Of a stretch of DNA of 64,000 nt, positions 18,001 to 28,000 are shown piece by piece (position 1 is the stretch's first letter; each line of letters starts with the position of its first letter). The stretch spans positions 169,862 to 233,861 of the forward strand of contig DGRX01000004.1 of the NCBI GenBank assembly GCA_002391235.1. The letters are read 5' to 3'. Below the pieces are notes generated by a model. It was given only the letters and a program-made list of their open reading frames with translations. It had not been told where the DNA came from and made no database searches. A program made the translations under genes and the position numbers. The stretch is from Treponema sp. UBA4377 (GTDB taxonomy: Bacteria > Spirochaetota > Spirochaetia > Treponematales > Treponemataceae).

Positions 18001-21000
18001 ATACTTTGAAAACGGCAAGCCGAATCCAGGCCAAACTGTTGTCACAGGAACGCCGGATTCAGAAGGCATTTATAAAACCGTAAGCGTAAAGCTTCCGTTG
18101 GAAACGGACGCAGGCTGCGGAAGCCAGGCGGTTTACGTTTACTTTGAGGACAAGGGCGGAAAGGGCGGCGCCCAAGTCGCAAAGTCTTATGTTGTAAGTT
18201 TTGACAACGAAAAGCCAAGGCTGGCCGCCCAAGACGACAGCGACTATTCGATTTCTACGTCCGTGCAGCAGTCTGACGGCTGGTACTCTTTTGGCTCCAA
18301 GGTGAGCGAAGAAAACGCGAGCGACGGAACCAAGCAGTCCGGCTTTGAGCGCTTGGCGTTCTACTTTACTCGCGGAAGCGGCGCCTCTATGGAAATCTTT
18401 GACCCGATGATTTCCAAGGGAGCGGCCGGCAACAGAAGATCTACAACTGGCTTGACATTTGAAGACGGACTTTATTGGAAGGCGGCGGCAGTCACAAGAA
18501 GCGACGCAAACTTGAACATGCTTACTCTTAGCGCCAAGGATGACAACGTCCACACGGGCGGCTTGGCAAAGCTTGGCGGAAGCATTTATAGAATCAAGAA
18601 CGTTTCGGACGACGGACTTTCCGTTGAGATTGAAGGCCAGCCGGAATCATCTTACACGGCCGCGCTTTTTGCCATAGCCAATGTCGTTGACAACGAGATT
18701 AACGAAGGAGCTTCCGGAGTTAGAAGGACAGCGGCGGGTTACGGCTACGGCTACAATGATCCGACAAACGACGACGGCGACTTGATGATAGAAACCTTGA
18801 CCCAAAACGGAACCAGCTGGCTTTGGAACGCCAGCATTTACTCAAAGAACATCGCCGACGGCAAGGTTAACATTCACTATGTTGCCTACGACAAGGCCGG
18901 AAACTACTCTTGCGCCGGCGACGCCGCCGAGTCCGGCTACACTCCGCCAGCGCTTGTGGACGCGACTGTTTGCAACAACAGGCCCCGCATCGCCAGGATC
19001 AATCTTGGCACAGACTTGAACGGAGACAACAGCGTGGACTTTGGCGACGCCAGCATAGAAAAGGCCAAGCCTTATCCGGAGTCAGGCGAGCTTTTGACTT
19101 GGAACCAGGATTACAACAATGGCGGCGCCGTGACAGAAGCCGTTCTTGGAAGCGCCTCAAACGCCCACCTTACCGCAAAGGGCATGACGGTCATCAAGCC
19201 CGAAATCCTTGGCGGAAACGGAAACATTTATTACGCCTACAAGATTAGCAAAAAAAACGGAACCACGATCACAAGCGGCGCCAACACAACAACGCCCCTT
19301 GTCGACGCCACATCGGATCCCTTGGTTGAAACCGTAGAGGAAGACAAGACTAAGAGCGACACAAGGGCGCGCAGCGGCGAGATTGCAATCCAAGTAGGCG
19401 ACTTTAACTCATGGGGAAACGTTGACACAGCGACAAACGCTCCGCACAAGGTTGAATTTACGTTCTACGACCAAACCGAAGGCGCTCCCGCCTACGGCGC
19501 GACAGGCTTTGCTGACAGAAGCGACACCGCGACGGCCACAATTTTCATGGCCGTAAGCATGAACGACACGACAGAGCCAAAAATCACCCGCCAAAACCTT
19601 TTCTGGAAGGCAAAGGGCGCGGCAGACGGCGAAGGCAACCCCAACAACTCCGTCGCTTGGGACGGCATGACCCCTCTTGGACACATAGACCTTAGCGCCG
19701 ACTTGCCGGCGGATAAATTTAACCCGACTGCCGGCGCGACAGACGCCGAGATGGACACTGACGACAAGGCCAGCGGAAAGATTGTCCTTCGCGGAACTGT
19801 CAGCGACAACAAGATGCTTTACCGCATCTACGTCAACATTCTAAAGGGAACGACTGGCGTGATGGACACAGAGTTTGCCGGCGCCGGAATGACAAAAGCC
19901 GCCGCTACCGAGCCTGGAAACGGCAAGGGCTACATCGCGGCGCAGTATGACGCCTCCACAAGGACTTGGAGCAACGTGGACAAGCTTGCGGACAACGGCG
20001 TAAAGTTTACCGTAACAGACAACGGCATCGACGACGAAGGCCACTCGGCCGACTGGGAGTTTGTTTGGGACACAAGCTACATCGCGAATGTGGCCGACAC
20101 AGACGTAAAGATTGACGTTTACTCAAGCGACCAGGTTTTGACAAGCGCGAGCGGAACGGCTTTGACAGGCCTTAACGGAACTTCAAAATACGCTTTGCCC
20201 GCCGCTACAGAAAGGAACGTTAGCGGCTCCACGGCGGCAACAGCCGGCAACAAGCCCGACACCTTAAAGGTGGACATAGTGCCCTACATCACCGGCCTTA
20301 CAACAATGCTTAGCGAAAAAGGCGTTGAGCTTTCCCGCACCGCAAAGGGCCACTGGCCGGTTTATTACAAAGACTCAGTGGCCGAAAAGTTTATAGTCAA
20401 CGGATTTAATCTCAAGCGCAAAAACGCGTCTTCTGGTCAAAAGAGCATGACTACAAGCGGTCCATATGTTGAAACTGTAAACACAAGCGTTAATACGCTT
20501 AACAACTTGCACGACGACAGCAAGGCCTATAACTTGCAGCCAAGCGACACAAACGACACGCTTACAGACAAGGTTTACGTTGACGTATGGCAGTTGAACA
20601 GCCAGGCGGCGACTTTGGGAGGCCAATTGATAAGCTCTCCGATTATGAAAATCAACCCCACTAATGGCTTGATAGGCTTTGCCTTTAGGTATGGTCCCGG
20701 TGACAACCATTTTGCCATGCCAGGAAAGACAAGCTCTTACGAAAAGAGGCATAAGGGATCGGACACGAAAAACTCGCTTTCCATGGCCTTTGACGCAAAC
20801 GGAAACTCATTTGCTACGATTGCAGACGCCGACTCGTCAGAAAATTACGCTGACTTCTTTACCTTCCATTCTTCCCTATGGAATAACCCTGACGACGGTG
20901 TTATTAATAATGCAGGCCGTGCAGCCCAATTAGAAATGACAGGACAAAAGGGCAAAAAAGGCGAAATAAATCCGACAACCATTTACACTGGCGAAACCAC

Positions 21001-22006
21001 AAAGCACCAGTCGCCCTGCATCGCAACAGCTGGAAGCAACGTTTATCTTGCTTACTACGACGCCTTTAACAAGGAAATACGCTTTAGGTCAAGCTTGAGC
21101 CAGCCATTTAAAGTTAAAGATAATGGAGATAGAGACGGAAACACTGGCAATTTTGTGAATTTAGAAAAAGCAAAAGAAAGAGTTGATAATCATACATATG
21201 CCGTTAGCGTCGCTAATTGCCAAATTGTGGCGGAAGAAAATTCCAGCGAAAATCCGCAAGGCGGTTCTTACGTCAGCATCGCGGCAATACCCAAGAGCGG
21301 CAGCATGGCGGACGATGTGGTTGTAATGGTTTGGTACGACTCGAAGGCAAACGCCATGTGGTACGGCTATAATACTACGCCTAGCACAAAGCGAGTTGGA
21401 ACAACACAAACAGTTGGCGACGGCTGGCATATGACCAAACAAATTCTTAGCGGCAAGGCCAACGGATATTACTGCAAGGTGGCTGTTGTCGGAAACAGCG
21501 TCCACATAGCGGCGCAGGATTCCGCCACGGGCTCTGTATGGTATGCCTATCTTGCAAGCTACGCGCAAGACGTTGCGACAAATATTTGCCGCGTTGACAC
21601 AGGCAGCGTAGGAAAAAACATCGACCTTGACGTAGCCTTGGCCAGCGCCGGCGGAGACCCGGTGCCATACATAAGCTATTACGCTTCCAGCGAAAAGCTT
21701 CCAAAATTCGCCCGCCTTGCAAAAGCCGGCGTTTGGGGCGACGGCATTGACGGCAATGGAAAATACACAGGAACTTGGGATGTGGGTTTTGTTCCGACAA
21801 CAAGCGGCGTTCAGCAGGACAACGTAAACATTGGCGTTTGGAAGAACGCGGGCGTAATAACGAATTCGACCGCAAAACCTGCCGGCTCCACAAATTGCTA
21901 CGGAAATACAACTAAGAACGCTGTGTTGGGCTACAAAAATGCGGACGGAACCAAGGGCTACATCGAGACCGCGCAGCTTACCGGAGACCCGGCCGCGGCG
22001 TATTAA
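12050..22006 (+). CDS. Giant Ig-repeat lipoprotein, first paralogue
   Basis: This 3,318-residue protein starts with a good ribosome site (AAGGAGGA). Residues 1-26 are a lipoprotein signal peptide with a relaxed spirochaete-style lipobox (LLWTTC) followed by DVGLGEAVD. Ig-like units fill most of the length, separated by linkers like FDIDNTAPFFCVTSP, INVDQSQPAFA and FVLDSDVKAP. From about residue 2742 (DIVPYITGL) a C-terminal cassette begins: an IPT/TIG-like unit, a DVWQLN marker, then repeated blade-like motifs (CIATAGSNVYLAYYD, VVVMVWYDSKANAMWYG, VHIAAQDSATGSVWYAY) that suggest a beta-propeller to the C-terminus. The next gene, 15 bases downstream, is a paralogue of similar size. A likely role is a very long surface stalk with a binding head; the ligand is unknown. 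A slippage-prone 9-base tandem repeat lies at 13106-13132. Confidence 0.85.
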   Translation: MKKLSLKKIALSLFVAAAALLWTTCDVGLGEAVDNDVPSLTVTGPAKASVCRGKVTITGTCSDDKGVKSVNILLKNTSTGVSYPYSGIIDTSKKSASGAYTWERTVNELDPVTGKYPLPDGSYVADVTVTDINKRTSGVSSTAFDIDNTAPFFCVTSPSSLKIDGSKVYGRSVTISGEIADDHDIANMKIRVFRTDASGSSLTKITDLAQTEFSGFETAGGTTVYIAKYFDAEPDATNKDGTENPNYKLYKNYKAMYGSAPLGSDVYLYIVPTLEDTAGNGSDHCYVASALRKLIAQTCGVAETIDSLQTAQLQKIYNGTYTLPELDKDEQEEIRDILNGENAAADTYYCGKDPSDPSDPSKEYRFAATVNSDNNPTYDFNGYENPTSNWVGVNTGGTVTITLKAGRDGWGILPSSLEVNLYDSSSSGNKGALAFSSATGAVLVRDATNKETKDIGTSVTSQSYYVTLPSLNAGKYYLLEATGEDENDCDLAALSGNKYGFKVAVTITPPTLTAPNDMFYINGAGVKSSGDYKFRIDIKDESVEIQQNGVKVTGVIYADHVASKGYRDNYTPVKTVEKEYTSQIVKNPDNSFYLDVPIKDFAFSIDGEKNYTIALIASGAYKDGDGNKQWSNDKVFMFWADNKKPEVNLASPKATETLISEDFSSYEKDDETLKTYITPTGTWSDIGGSGTRKLWHTSDDTETPSISWTAASGYYVPGTDYYEKQATDCYGLVDTDKFEPGTTSVAGLYTLSLNGTAGKTWTPVDGASQNASSTPWEQKIEIEEGINKIFRVVGVDSVGNLSDVKGKTDLKYDFEAPKVELTSEPASNGYYNKNDSMDESGVQHDFPISAKASDSYKIDASGVTVTATLNGAEVPSGTRGYTFTKTQTDEKTVTVAIVLKSDGTSDGKWNFKIAAKDSAGRDATALEWTRIVDTIAPTFETFTTPANINGTKIAIGSGSDNTKWTKWENSWFTSTGLVFNGNLTDSSSGVDKISYVLTPVGATESIQGQKTLEAASGTTPFTLTVTGFEQSVRNGALLTANTLTVKAVDKAGNESAGELLAINVDQSQPAFAAAWYTYVATSPAAADLAKAEGIIMSDGKKAMTVYGTVSCPLSGVAGLAWQIAGTEVTPTSVEWTTDTGLESESSYIGAGWTALPGESYAVTGWKAVIPAASLGTPGDANLSISNKAQKTTKDRVFVLDSDVKAPSIVLNTPDTSIAAYEAVNAGTPDPTIPTKKPDGSPVPPTKSVNGTLKISGSTSDDKELDEIGIYLSNDNTAAILPADTDITSENTGSKYNWTIPACKFSEYDAANKVYKFADGTTFTGTAKPVYIKIKASDKAKNQTIAVFEYSVNPDSDRPIITITAPDDISAMTASNYVWKKNDSKIRGKVEDDDGFTNLKLEYSVDAGANWTLLNLTSGVFDFFGDGNDYEGKHDILFKVTDAEGTEFVSGDGTGDNKTWLRPKIKKDATHFYGETDSDDTTVYIQIDTKKPQILSKSFKVIENGQEKFDAALGIVGGTRNKFWLFFYATDQSGINDDKVNFVFNGTEYSKAAGNLTIASKAYPDDESKIKNSGGADVYDNNPALNGARLVTVGPIDVNESESSKWASGSYDGKITVYDNADMFREESFAVEVDNEKPKISRIAPSSSQTVSGNVNPYGTVSGAEKLWFKLSGSDTSHDDYTASDVISQKSSLMWYLYFDGGATAEAETHAKTLRRFIVDDLHVATDDDIDDGSFKGIVPVYLWIKAQDAVGNFIEDKYLIKFDPQGSRPEVSFSYPLDDSETMGEDIKIYGGAKAKDVNHPTIQDVFAQIAVRDSSAGDITSFPTADDWIFLRGKGYAVVKMSDGSAWTGSGDPAEYAIRSTVNGSSWSIKLNENGKINPPTGATYNAAIRVKAYDGANYSEEEVKKFKIDGDNPSLKLLYLEQFGADGSSATATAQRDYKEGVYVTGKWFLTFELTDGQGMGLVKIGKAATPLDAAKPANIVTYFENGKPNPGQTVVTGTPDSEGIYKTVSVKLPLETDAGCGSQAVYVYFEDKGGKGGAQVAKSYVVSFDNEKPRLAAQDDSDYSISTSVQQSDGWYSFGSKVSEENASDGTKQSGFERLAFYFTRGSGASMEIFDPMISKGAAGNRRSTTGLTFEDGLYWKAAAVTRSDANLNMLTLSAKDDNVHTGGLAKLGGSIYRIKNVSDDGLSVEIEGQPESSYTAALFAIANVVDNEINEGASGVRRTAAGYGYGYNDPTNDDGDLMIETLTQNGTSWLWNASIYSKNIADGKVNIHYVAYDKAGNYSCAGDAAESGYTPPALVDATVCNNRPRIARINLGTDLNGDNSVDFGDASIEKAKPYPESGELLTWNQDYNNGGAVTEAVLGSASNAHLTAKGMTVIKPEILGGNGNIYYAYKISKKNGTTITSGANTTTPLVDATSDPLVETVEEDKTKSDTRARSGEIAIQVGDFNSWGNVDTATNAPHKVEFTFYDQTEGAPAYGATGFADRSDTATATIFMAVSMNDTTEPKITRQNLFWKAKGAADGEGNPNNSVAWDGMTPLGHIDLSADLPADKFNPTAGATDAEMDTDDKASGKIVLRGTVSDNKMLYRIYVNILKGTTGVMDTEFAGAGMTKAAATEPGNGKGYIAAQYDASTRTWSNVDKLADNGVKFTVTDNGIDDEGHSADWEFVWDTSYIANVADTDVKIDVYSSDQVLTSASGTALTGLNGTSKYALPAATERNVSGSTAATAGNKPDTLKVDIVPYITGLTTMLSEKGVELSRTAKGHWPVYYKDSVAEKFIVNGFNLKRKNASSGQKSMTTSGPYVETVNTSVNTLNNLHDDSKAYNLQPSDTNDTLTDKVYVDVWQLNSQAATLGGQLISSPIMKINPTNGLIGFAFRYGPGDNHFAMPGKTSSYEKRHKGSDTKNSLSMAFDANGNSFATIADADSSENYADFFTFHSSLWNNPDDGVINNAGRAAQLEMTGQKGKKGEINPTTIYTGETTKHQSPCIATAGSNVYLAYYDAFNKEIRFRSSLSQPFKVKDNGDRDGNTGNFVNLEKAKERVDNHTYAVSVANCQIVAEENSSENPQGGSYVSIAAIPKSGSMADDVVVMVWYDSKANAMWYGYNTTPSTKRVGTTQTVGDGWHMTKQILSGKANGYYCKVAVVGNSVHIAAQDSATGSVWYAYLASYAQDVATNICRVDTGSVGKNIDLDVALASAGGDPVPYISYYASSEKLPKFARLAKAGVWGDGIDGNGKYTGTWDVGFVPTTSGVQQDNVNIGVWKNAGVITNSTAKPAGSTNCYGNTTKNAVLGYKNADGTKGYIETAQLTGDPAAAY
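13106..13132 (+). repeat. Three tandem 9-base units encoding DPS repeats
   Basis: GATCCTAGC followed by two GATCCAAGC units encodes DPSDPSDPS in the giant lipoprotein. The units are in phase, so gain or loss would change length without a frameshift. Confidence 0.8.
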
Positions 22007-22021
22007 TGAAGGAGGGCAAAA

Positions 22022-25000
22022 ATGACGATAAATAGAAAGATGAAGAAGTCTGAATTTTTTAGCGTTCGTTCTCTTTTTGCGGGCCTTTGCGGGGCCCTGG
22101 CGCTCGTTTTTGCCTTTTCTTCTTGCGACGTAGGCTTGGGAGAGTCCATCGACACCTCCGTTCCTACTGTGGCGATTACCGAGCCTTCTAGCTCTTCAAG
22201 CGTAAGCGGAAACATTGAAATAAAGGGTGTGGCCAGCGACGATAAAAGCCTGGACAAGGTTGTTCTTACCATAACAAACACGGCCACAAAAGAAGTGACC
22301 ACCCAAACGACAAAAATCACAGGAAAAGATTGGTCAATAGTCCTTGACATTGACAAGTTGAATTTTAAGGACGGAACCTATTCAGTAGACGTAGTCGCAT
22401 ACGACGGAGCGGGACGCGTAAGCGGCACGGCAAGCCGCGTTTTTGACGTTGACAACACACCGCCCGTATTCTGCGTCACAAAGCCAAACTCGATTGCTAT
22501 AGAAGACCCGGCCGCTTACGGACGCGACGTTACGATAAAGGGCGAGATTGCCGACGACCACGCCGTAAAGCAAATGGACATCCGCGTGTTTAAAGTCCAA
22601 GGCGGCGCGGCGACAGAAATTACAGGCAGCCTTAATAAGACGACCTTTAGCGGCTTTGAGACCGCCGGCGGAACTGAAGTGACAATCGCGAAATTTTTCC
22701 CCGATTCGGAAATTCCGCCTGAAACAAGCGACGACTATCCTCTTTACCTAAACTACAAGGCCATGTACAGCGACTTGGGAGCGCAAGTCGGCGACACAGT
22801 CAACCTTTATATATTCCCGTATTTGACTGACGCGGCCGGAAACGTAAGCGACAAGTGCTACATTCAAAGCTCATTAAAGCAGCTTACCGCAAAGGCTTGC
22901 AATGCAAAGGGTTGCAATGTTGACACGACAAGCGACTCTTTGCAGACCGCGCAGTTTAAGAAAATATTGAACGGAAGCTACAGCCTTGGCGAAGTTGACG
23001 TTACAACAGTAAAGACGATTCTATACGGCGATTACGACCAAAGCTCCATTGGAACAAACTATTTGTATTACGCAAGTCTTCCATGGGGACAGGCTCCAGC
23101 CGTGTCTTCCAACTCTCCGCTTGCGATGAGCGTAAACGCCAACAACAGTCCTATGTACGAGTTTGGAGGCTATGTGTTTGACAAAGACGACCCAAAATTT
23201 GCCGAAGTTTCCAGCGGCGGAAACGCTTCCATCAAAGTTACGGCTGGACTTGACGGAAACGAAGTCAAAGCCAATACAATCAGGGCGAAGTTTTACTTGT
23301 GCGACGACACAGGCGACAAAGAGGAAGACGAGCCTTCTTATTCTTCTGACAACACAGATCCTGCCAAGCGCTTTGACATAAAGGACGGCGACACGCTTGT
23401 TCAGAATCTTCCTGACAGCAAGACAGTTTCCAACGCCACTTACAACATTACGCTTCCAAACAGCATGGCGGCGGGCTTGCATTACCTTATGGTCGCGGAA
23501 GGCTACGACACCGCCGGCAACAGGCTTTACAGCGCGGCAACCTACGCCTTTATGGTTTCTGTGACTGGCGACGCTCCCAAAGTTGAATTTGACGACCAGT
23601 TCTTTATCAACGCCGCCGCCGTCGACAAGACAAAGAGCGCGGCCTACAGCGCGACGATAAACATCGCCGACAAATCCGGCGCGGACCAAAAGGGAACGAT
23701 TAAAGAACACGGAAACTGGGTAAAAGTGACTCCGATTCTTTACAAGGGCTACGCAAAGACCAAAGGCTACTTAAAGGATGAAGACATTCTTGAGACTTTG
23801 CCGGTAATAAAATATGAAGGCGACGGCATAACGAAAGTCGCCGACGGCGCGTACAAGATTGAAGTTCCGATGAACAAGTTTGGCTTGACCGGCGACAATC
23901 AATTTGACAATTACACAGTGGCGCTCAAAGTCCAGGCAAAGAGCCAAGGCGCCACTTCTGAAGAAACGACTTACATTTTCTGGGCGGACAACGCCGCTCC
24001 GGCGCTTGCGATTGGCGCTCCGGCCCGCGCCGAAGGACAAAGCGAGTCTGATCCGATTTACATTTTTGAAAATGACAAGAACATCACCGCCACGACTACA
24101 GCCGGCGTTACAAGCTACTCTTACAAGATGAGCGGAACTTGGAGCGACTTGAGCGGCTCCGGCACAAGCGAAATCTGGTACAGGTGGGACGACGCCGTGG
24201 CGACGCTTCCCGCTCCAAGCGTTGTTTGGACAGCCGCCACTGGAACAGCTGTCGCCGACAAGACTTACTATAAAAAGCAGGGTCAAGGCCTCTACTTGGC
24301 CGAAACCGCAATCGCGATGGGCGCTTCCGTAAGCGGAATGTACACCGCCAGCATAAGCGGATGGACCGCCATTCCGGCCGCGCCAAAGAGCGTAAGCCGC
24401 GCCAACTGGAACCAAAGCGTTCCGCAGACAAACTCAAGCGGCAAAAAGCTTAGCGTCGTCGCCATTGACCAAGCGGGAAACCTTAGCGCGGTTGCGACAG
24501 TATCCAACATTACGTTTGACTTCGCTCCGCCGGCAATCACGATTCCGACGATTGCGGAATACTACAAAAAGTCTGACGCGACAGGCGGAAAGTATCAGTT
24601 CACTGTAGGCATCGCCGACGCTTCCGGCATAAAGAGCCTTGACGTCAAGGCCTACATTAACGGCGGAACAACGCCGGTAAACGCGGCCACAAACCCCTAC
24701 GGCTATAGCATAGCGATCTCCGCCGACAAGACAAGCGCGACAATCACGCTTTTGGACACAGGCGCAAGCGACGGAAAATGGCGCTTTGAGGCTACGGCCA
24801 CAGACACCGCCGACCGTTCAAGCCAAAAGCAATTTGCCTTTACGATTGACACAGTCGCGCCCGAGCGCGTTGGTTCGATTGTCATCGGCGAGTCCGGTTC
24901 TATAGACGATTGGTTCAACAGCGAAAACTTGACCATCAAGGGCCGCTACAAAGAAATGACCAGCGGCTTGGACAAGGTTGAATATGCCATGACTCCAGCC

Positions 25001-28000
25001 GGCGAGACGACGCCGGTTCCTGGAACTGAAGTCATCGGCGGAACTGTCGGAGAGGAAATCTCGTACGCGCTTAGCCCGGTAGGATTTAAGGAAGGACAAA
25101 ACTCGCTTTCAATCCACGCCTTGGACCTTGCAGGAAACGATTCCGGCGAAAGCTTGTATATAATTCAAGTTGACACGACAGCGCCGGCCGCGGAAACCGC
25201 TTGGTACACATACGACGGACAAAGCTTTACCGCCGCCGCTGGAAACGTTATGGCCAACGGCACCGACTCGGGCGCCAAGAATATGACTGTTTACGGAACC
25301 GTTAGCGAAACGTTGAGCGGCCTTAAGGACCTTGCGCTTACGATTAACGGAACTGTGGTTTCTTCGAGCGTTCAATTTACAAAGTCCGATTTGACAAGCG
25401 GCGACGCCGCCGCTTACAAGAACGCAGAGTGGGCGGCTTACTCCGCCGCCGACAACAAGGCCTACACAGGCTTTAAGGCGACAATTCCAGCCGCGACATT
25501 CAAGACTCTTCCAAGCGGATCTGTTGACCTTTACGTTTTGGCCCACGACATCGCCACAAACGAAACAAAGCAGCGCAAGTTTGGAATCAGTTTGGACAAC
25601 GACGCTCCTGTAATTACAATCATGTCGCCGCAGGCGGACTCAAGCGTGAACGGAACAGTCGCCTTTAGCGGAATCGTTGACGACAACGCGCTTAGCGAAG
25701 TCAAGGGCTATTGGTCTTTGAACGGCGACGCCTCGATAGACGAAAGCGGAACGCCGCCGCGAGACCACGACGCCGGCTTGACCGGAACTTCAAACTGGAG
25801 CCTCCCGCTGGCCACAAGCAGCGTTGACGCTACAAGCAAAAAAATAACTTTTGTAGACGGAACTGAATATTCCGGCGCGACAAAAGACTTTTACCTAAAG
25901 ATTTACGCTTCCGACAAGGCGGCCAACTCTACGGTTAAGGTTCAAAAATACACGATTGACCCGCAAAAAGACAGGCCCGTAATCACGTTGACAACCGCCA
26001 AGCTTAGCGGAATGGAAGACGGAAAGCCTGTTTGGTTTGAGTCAACAAAGATTGAAGGAACCATCGAAGACGATGACGGAGTGGACGAGTTCTCTTATTC
26101 AATCGACGCGGGAGCCAATTGGAATCCGATAACTGTGACAGGCGGCTCTTGGATCGCCGACTTGCAAAACGACGCTGAATACACAATCTTGTTCAAGGTA
26201 AAGGACAAGGCCGGAACCGAATTTGTTTCTGTAAAGTCAGACGGCGCTGACAAGTACCTTGCTCCGGTTTTGGTTGGAACGGACTCCCGCTTTGACGGCG
26301 GCGACACCCGCCTTTACTTAAAGGTTGACACAAAGCGCCCCGAATTTGAAAACCTTGTTTACATGGTAAGCGACGACGATGCAACTTACGATTGGGCGGA
26401 TTCAAGCGACCACAAAAAGTTGGGAACAGTCGGCGGACAAAGAAAATTTGTTCAGCTTGAATTTGACGCAAAAGACGCCAACGGAATCGATTCCGTGACG
26501 GCCACTATTAACGGCGTTTCATACCCGGGAAACGTCGGCGATTTGACAAGCGGCGTTTATCCTTGCGTGATCACCGGAATTGACGTCAGCGCTTTGGATA
26601 GCGAAGCCTATTCTTTGAGCCTTGAGATAAAAGGAACATTTGAGTCGGACGTTACGACGGAGCCATTGCCTGTAATCGTTGACAATACCGCGCCCGCCGT
26701 TACAAAGATTTCGCCCGACTTGAACAGTGTCCACGGAAACATCACCGTTTACGGAACTGTCGATTACGCAAAAGAAATTAAATACGCTTTGGGCCTTTCA
26801 GCCGACAAGGCGAATAAGCCTGCCGACGCGGATTACGCCGACATCGTGGGCGCCGGTTTGACTTGGTTCCTCTACTTTGACGGACAAGTTTCTACAGCGT
26901 CAGAAAGCCACAACAAGACTTTTGAGCGCTACATAATCGACGAAGAAGTTGAGGCGGTGTGCTTGGACGGCGTTAAGAGAAAGGCGACCTATGACTCTAT
27001 CAACAAAGACAAAACTTTTGACGCGATTGTTCCTATTTATGTTTGGATAAAAGCCACGGACGATGTAGGAAACGTTTACGAAGAGCCGCAGTTGGTCAAC
27101 TTTGACCCGCAGGGAGGCCGTCCGTCATTTACTTACAGCAACCCCGAAAAAGACCAGGCCCGCATCGGCGGAAGCGTAAAGCTTTACGGCGGCGTTGACG
27201 ACGATGAAGGCGTGGTCGCGGCTTTCTTGCAGATTATCTCCAAGGACCACACATTGTCCGGCTACACAGGCGGAACCGATTGGGGAACTGTTGAATACAA
27301 CGCCGACGGTTCTGTAAAGACCTTTACTTTAAAGGCCAATGACTTGGATTACCTTAAGGCCGCCGGCTATAATGTTTACAAGAGAAAAGACTACGATCCC
27401 GCCAACAAGATTGAATGGAACGGAAGCGGAGACCCCAACGACTATGGCGTTTTGCTGGACGTTAAGGGAACCGCTTGGAGCCTTACGATTAACAACAAAG
27501 AAGAATTCAATCCGTCCAGCGAGGGAAGCGAGTCAAAGACAAACGATTTGGCGGTTTGTGGTTACGCCTATGACGGCAGCAAATTCAACTTGCCTCAATA
27601 CAGAACTATGGTGGTTGACGCCGACAGCCCAAGAATTTCCGGCCAATACTTAAAGCAGTATGACTCGGGCGCCAGCCAGGCAAAGGCTTCGCGCGAATAC
27701 AGCGAAGGAATTTATGTAAGCGGAAAATGGACGCTTGAATTTGACCTTACCGATGGTGACGTCATAAAGAAAATCTATGTTGGCCAAAGCGACTCAAAAG
27801 CCGACGACGCCAAAACCGCGGCCGAAGCCGCTCGCGAAAGCGACACAAGCGGCCCGGATGTTTTAGTAAAGCCCAGCTGGTGTTATGTAAAGACCGGCGC
27901 TTCCGGCAGCGGCTATCACGCAAAGCTTGATGGCATGACTCCAGATAGCGGAGTTGGAAGCAAGTACCTTTATGTCTTGTTCGCTGACGAAAAGGGCAAC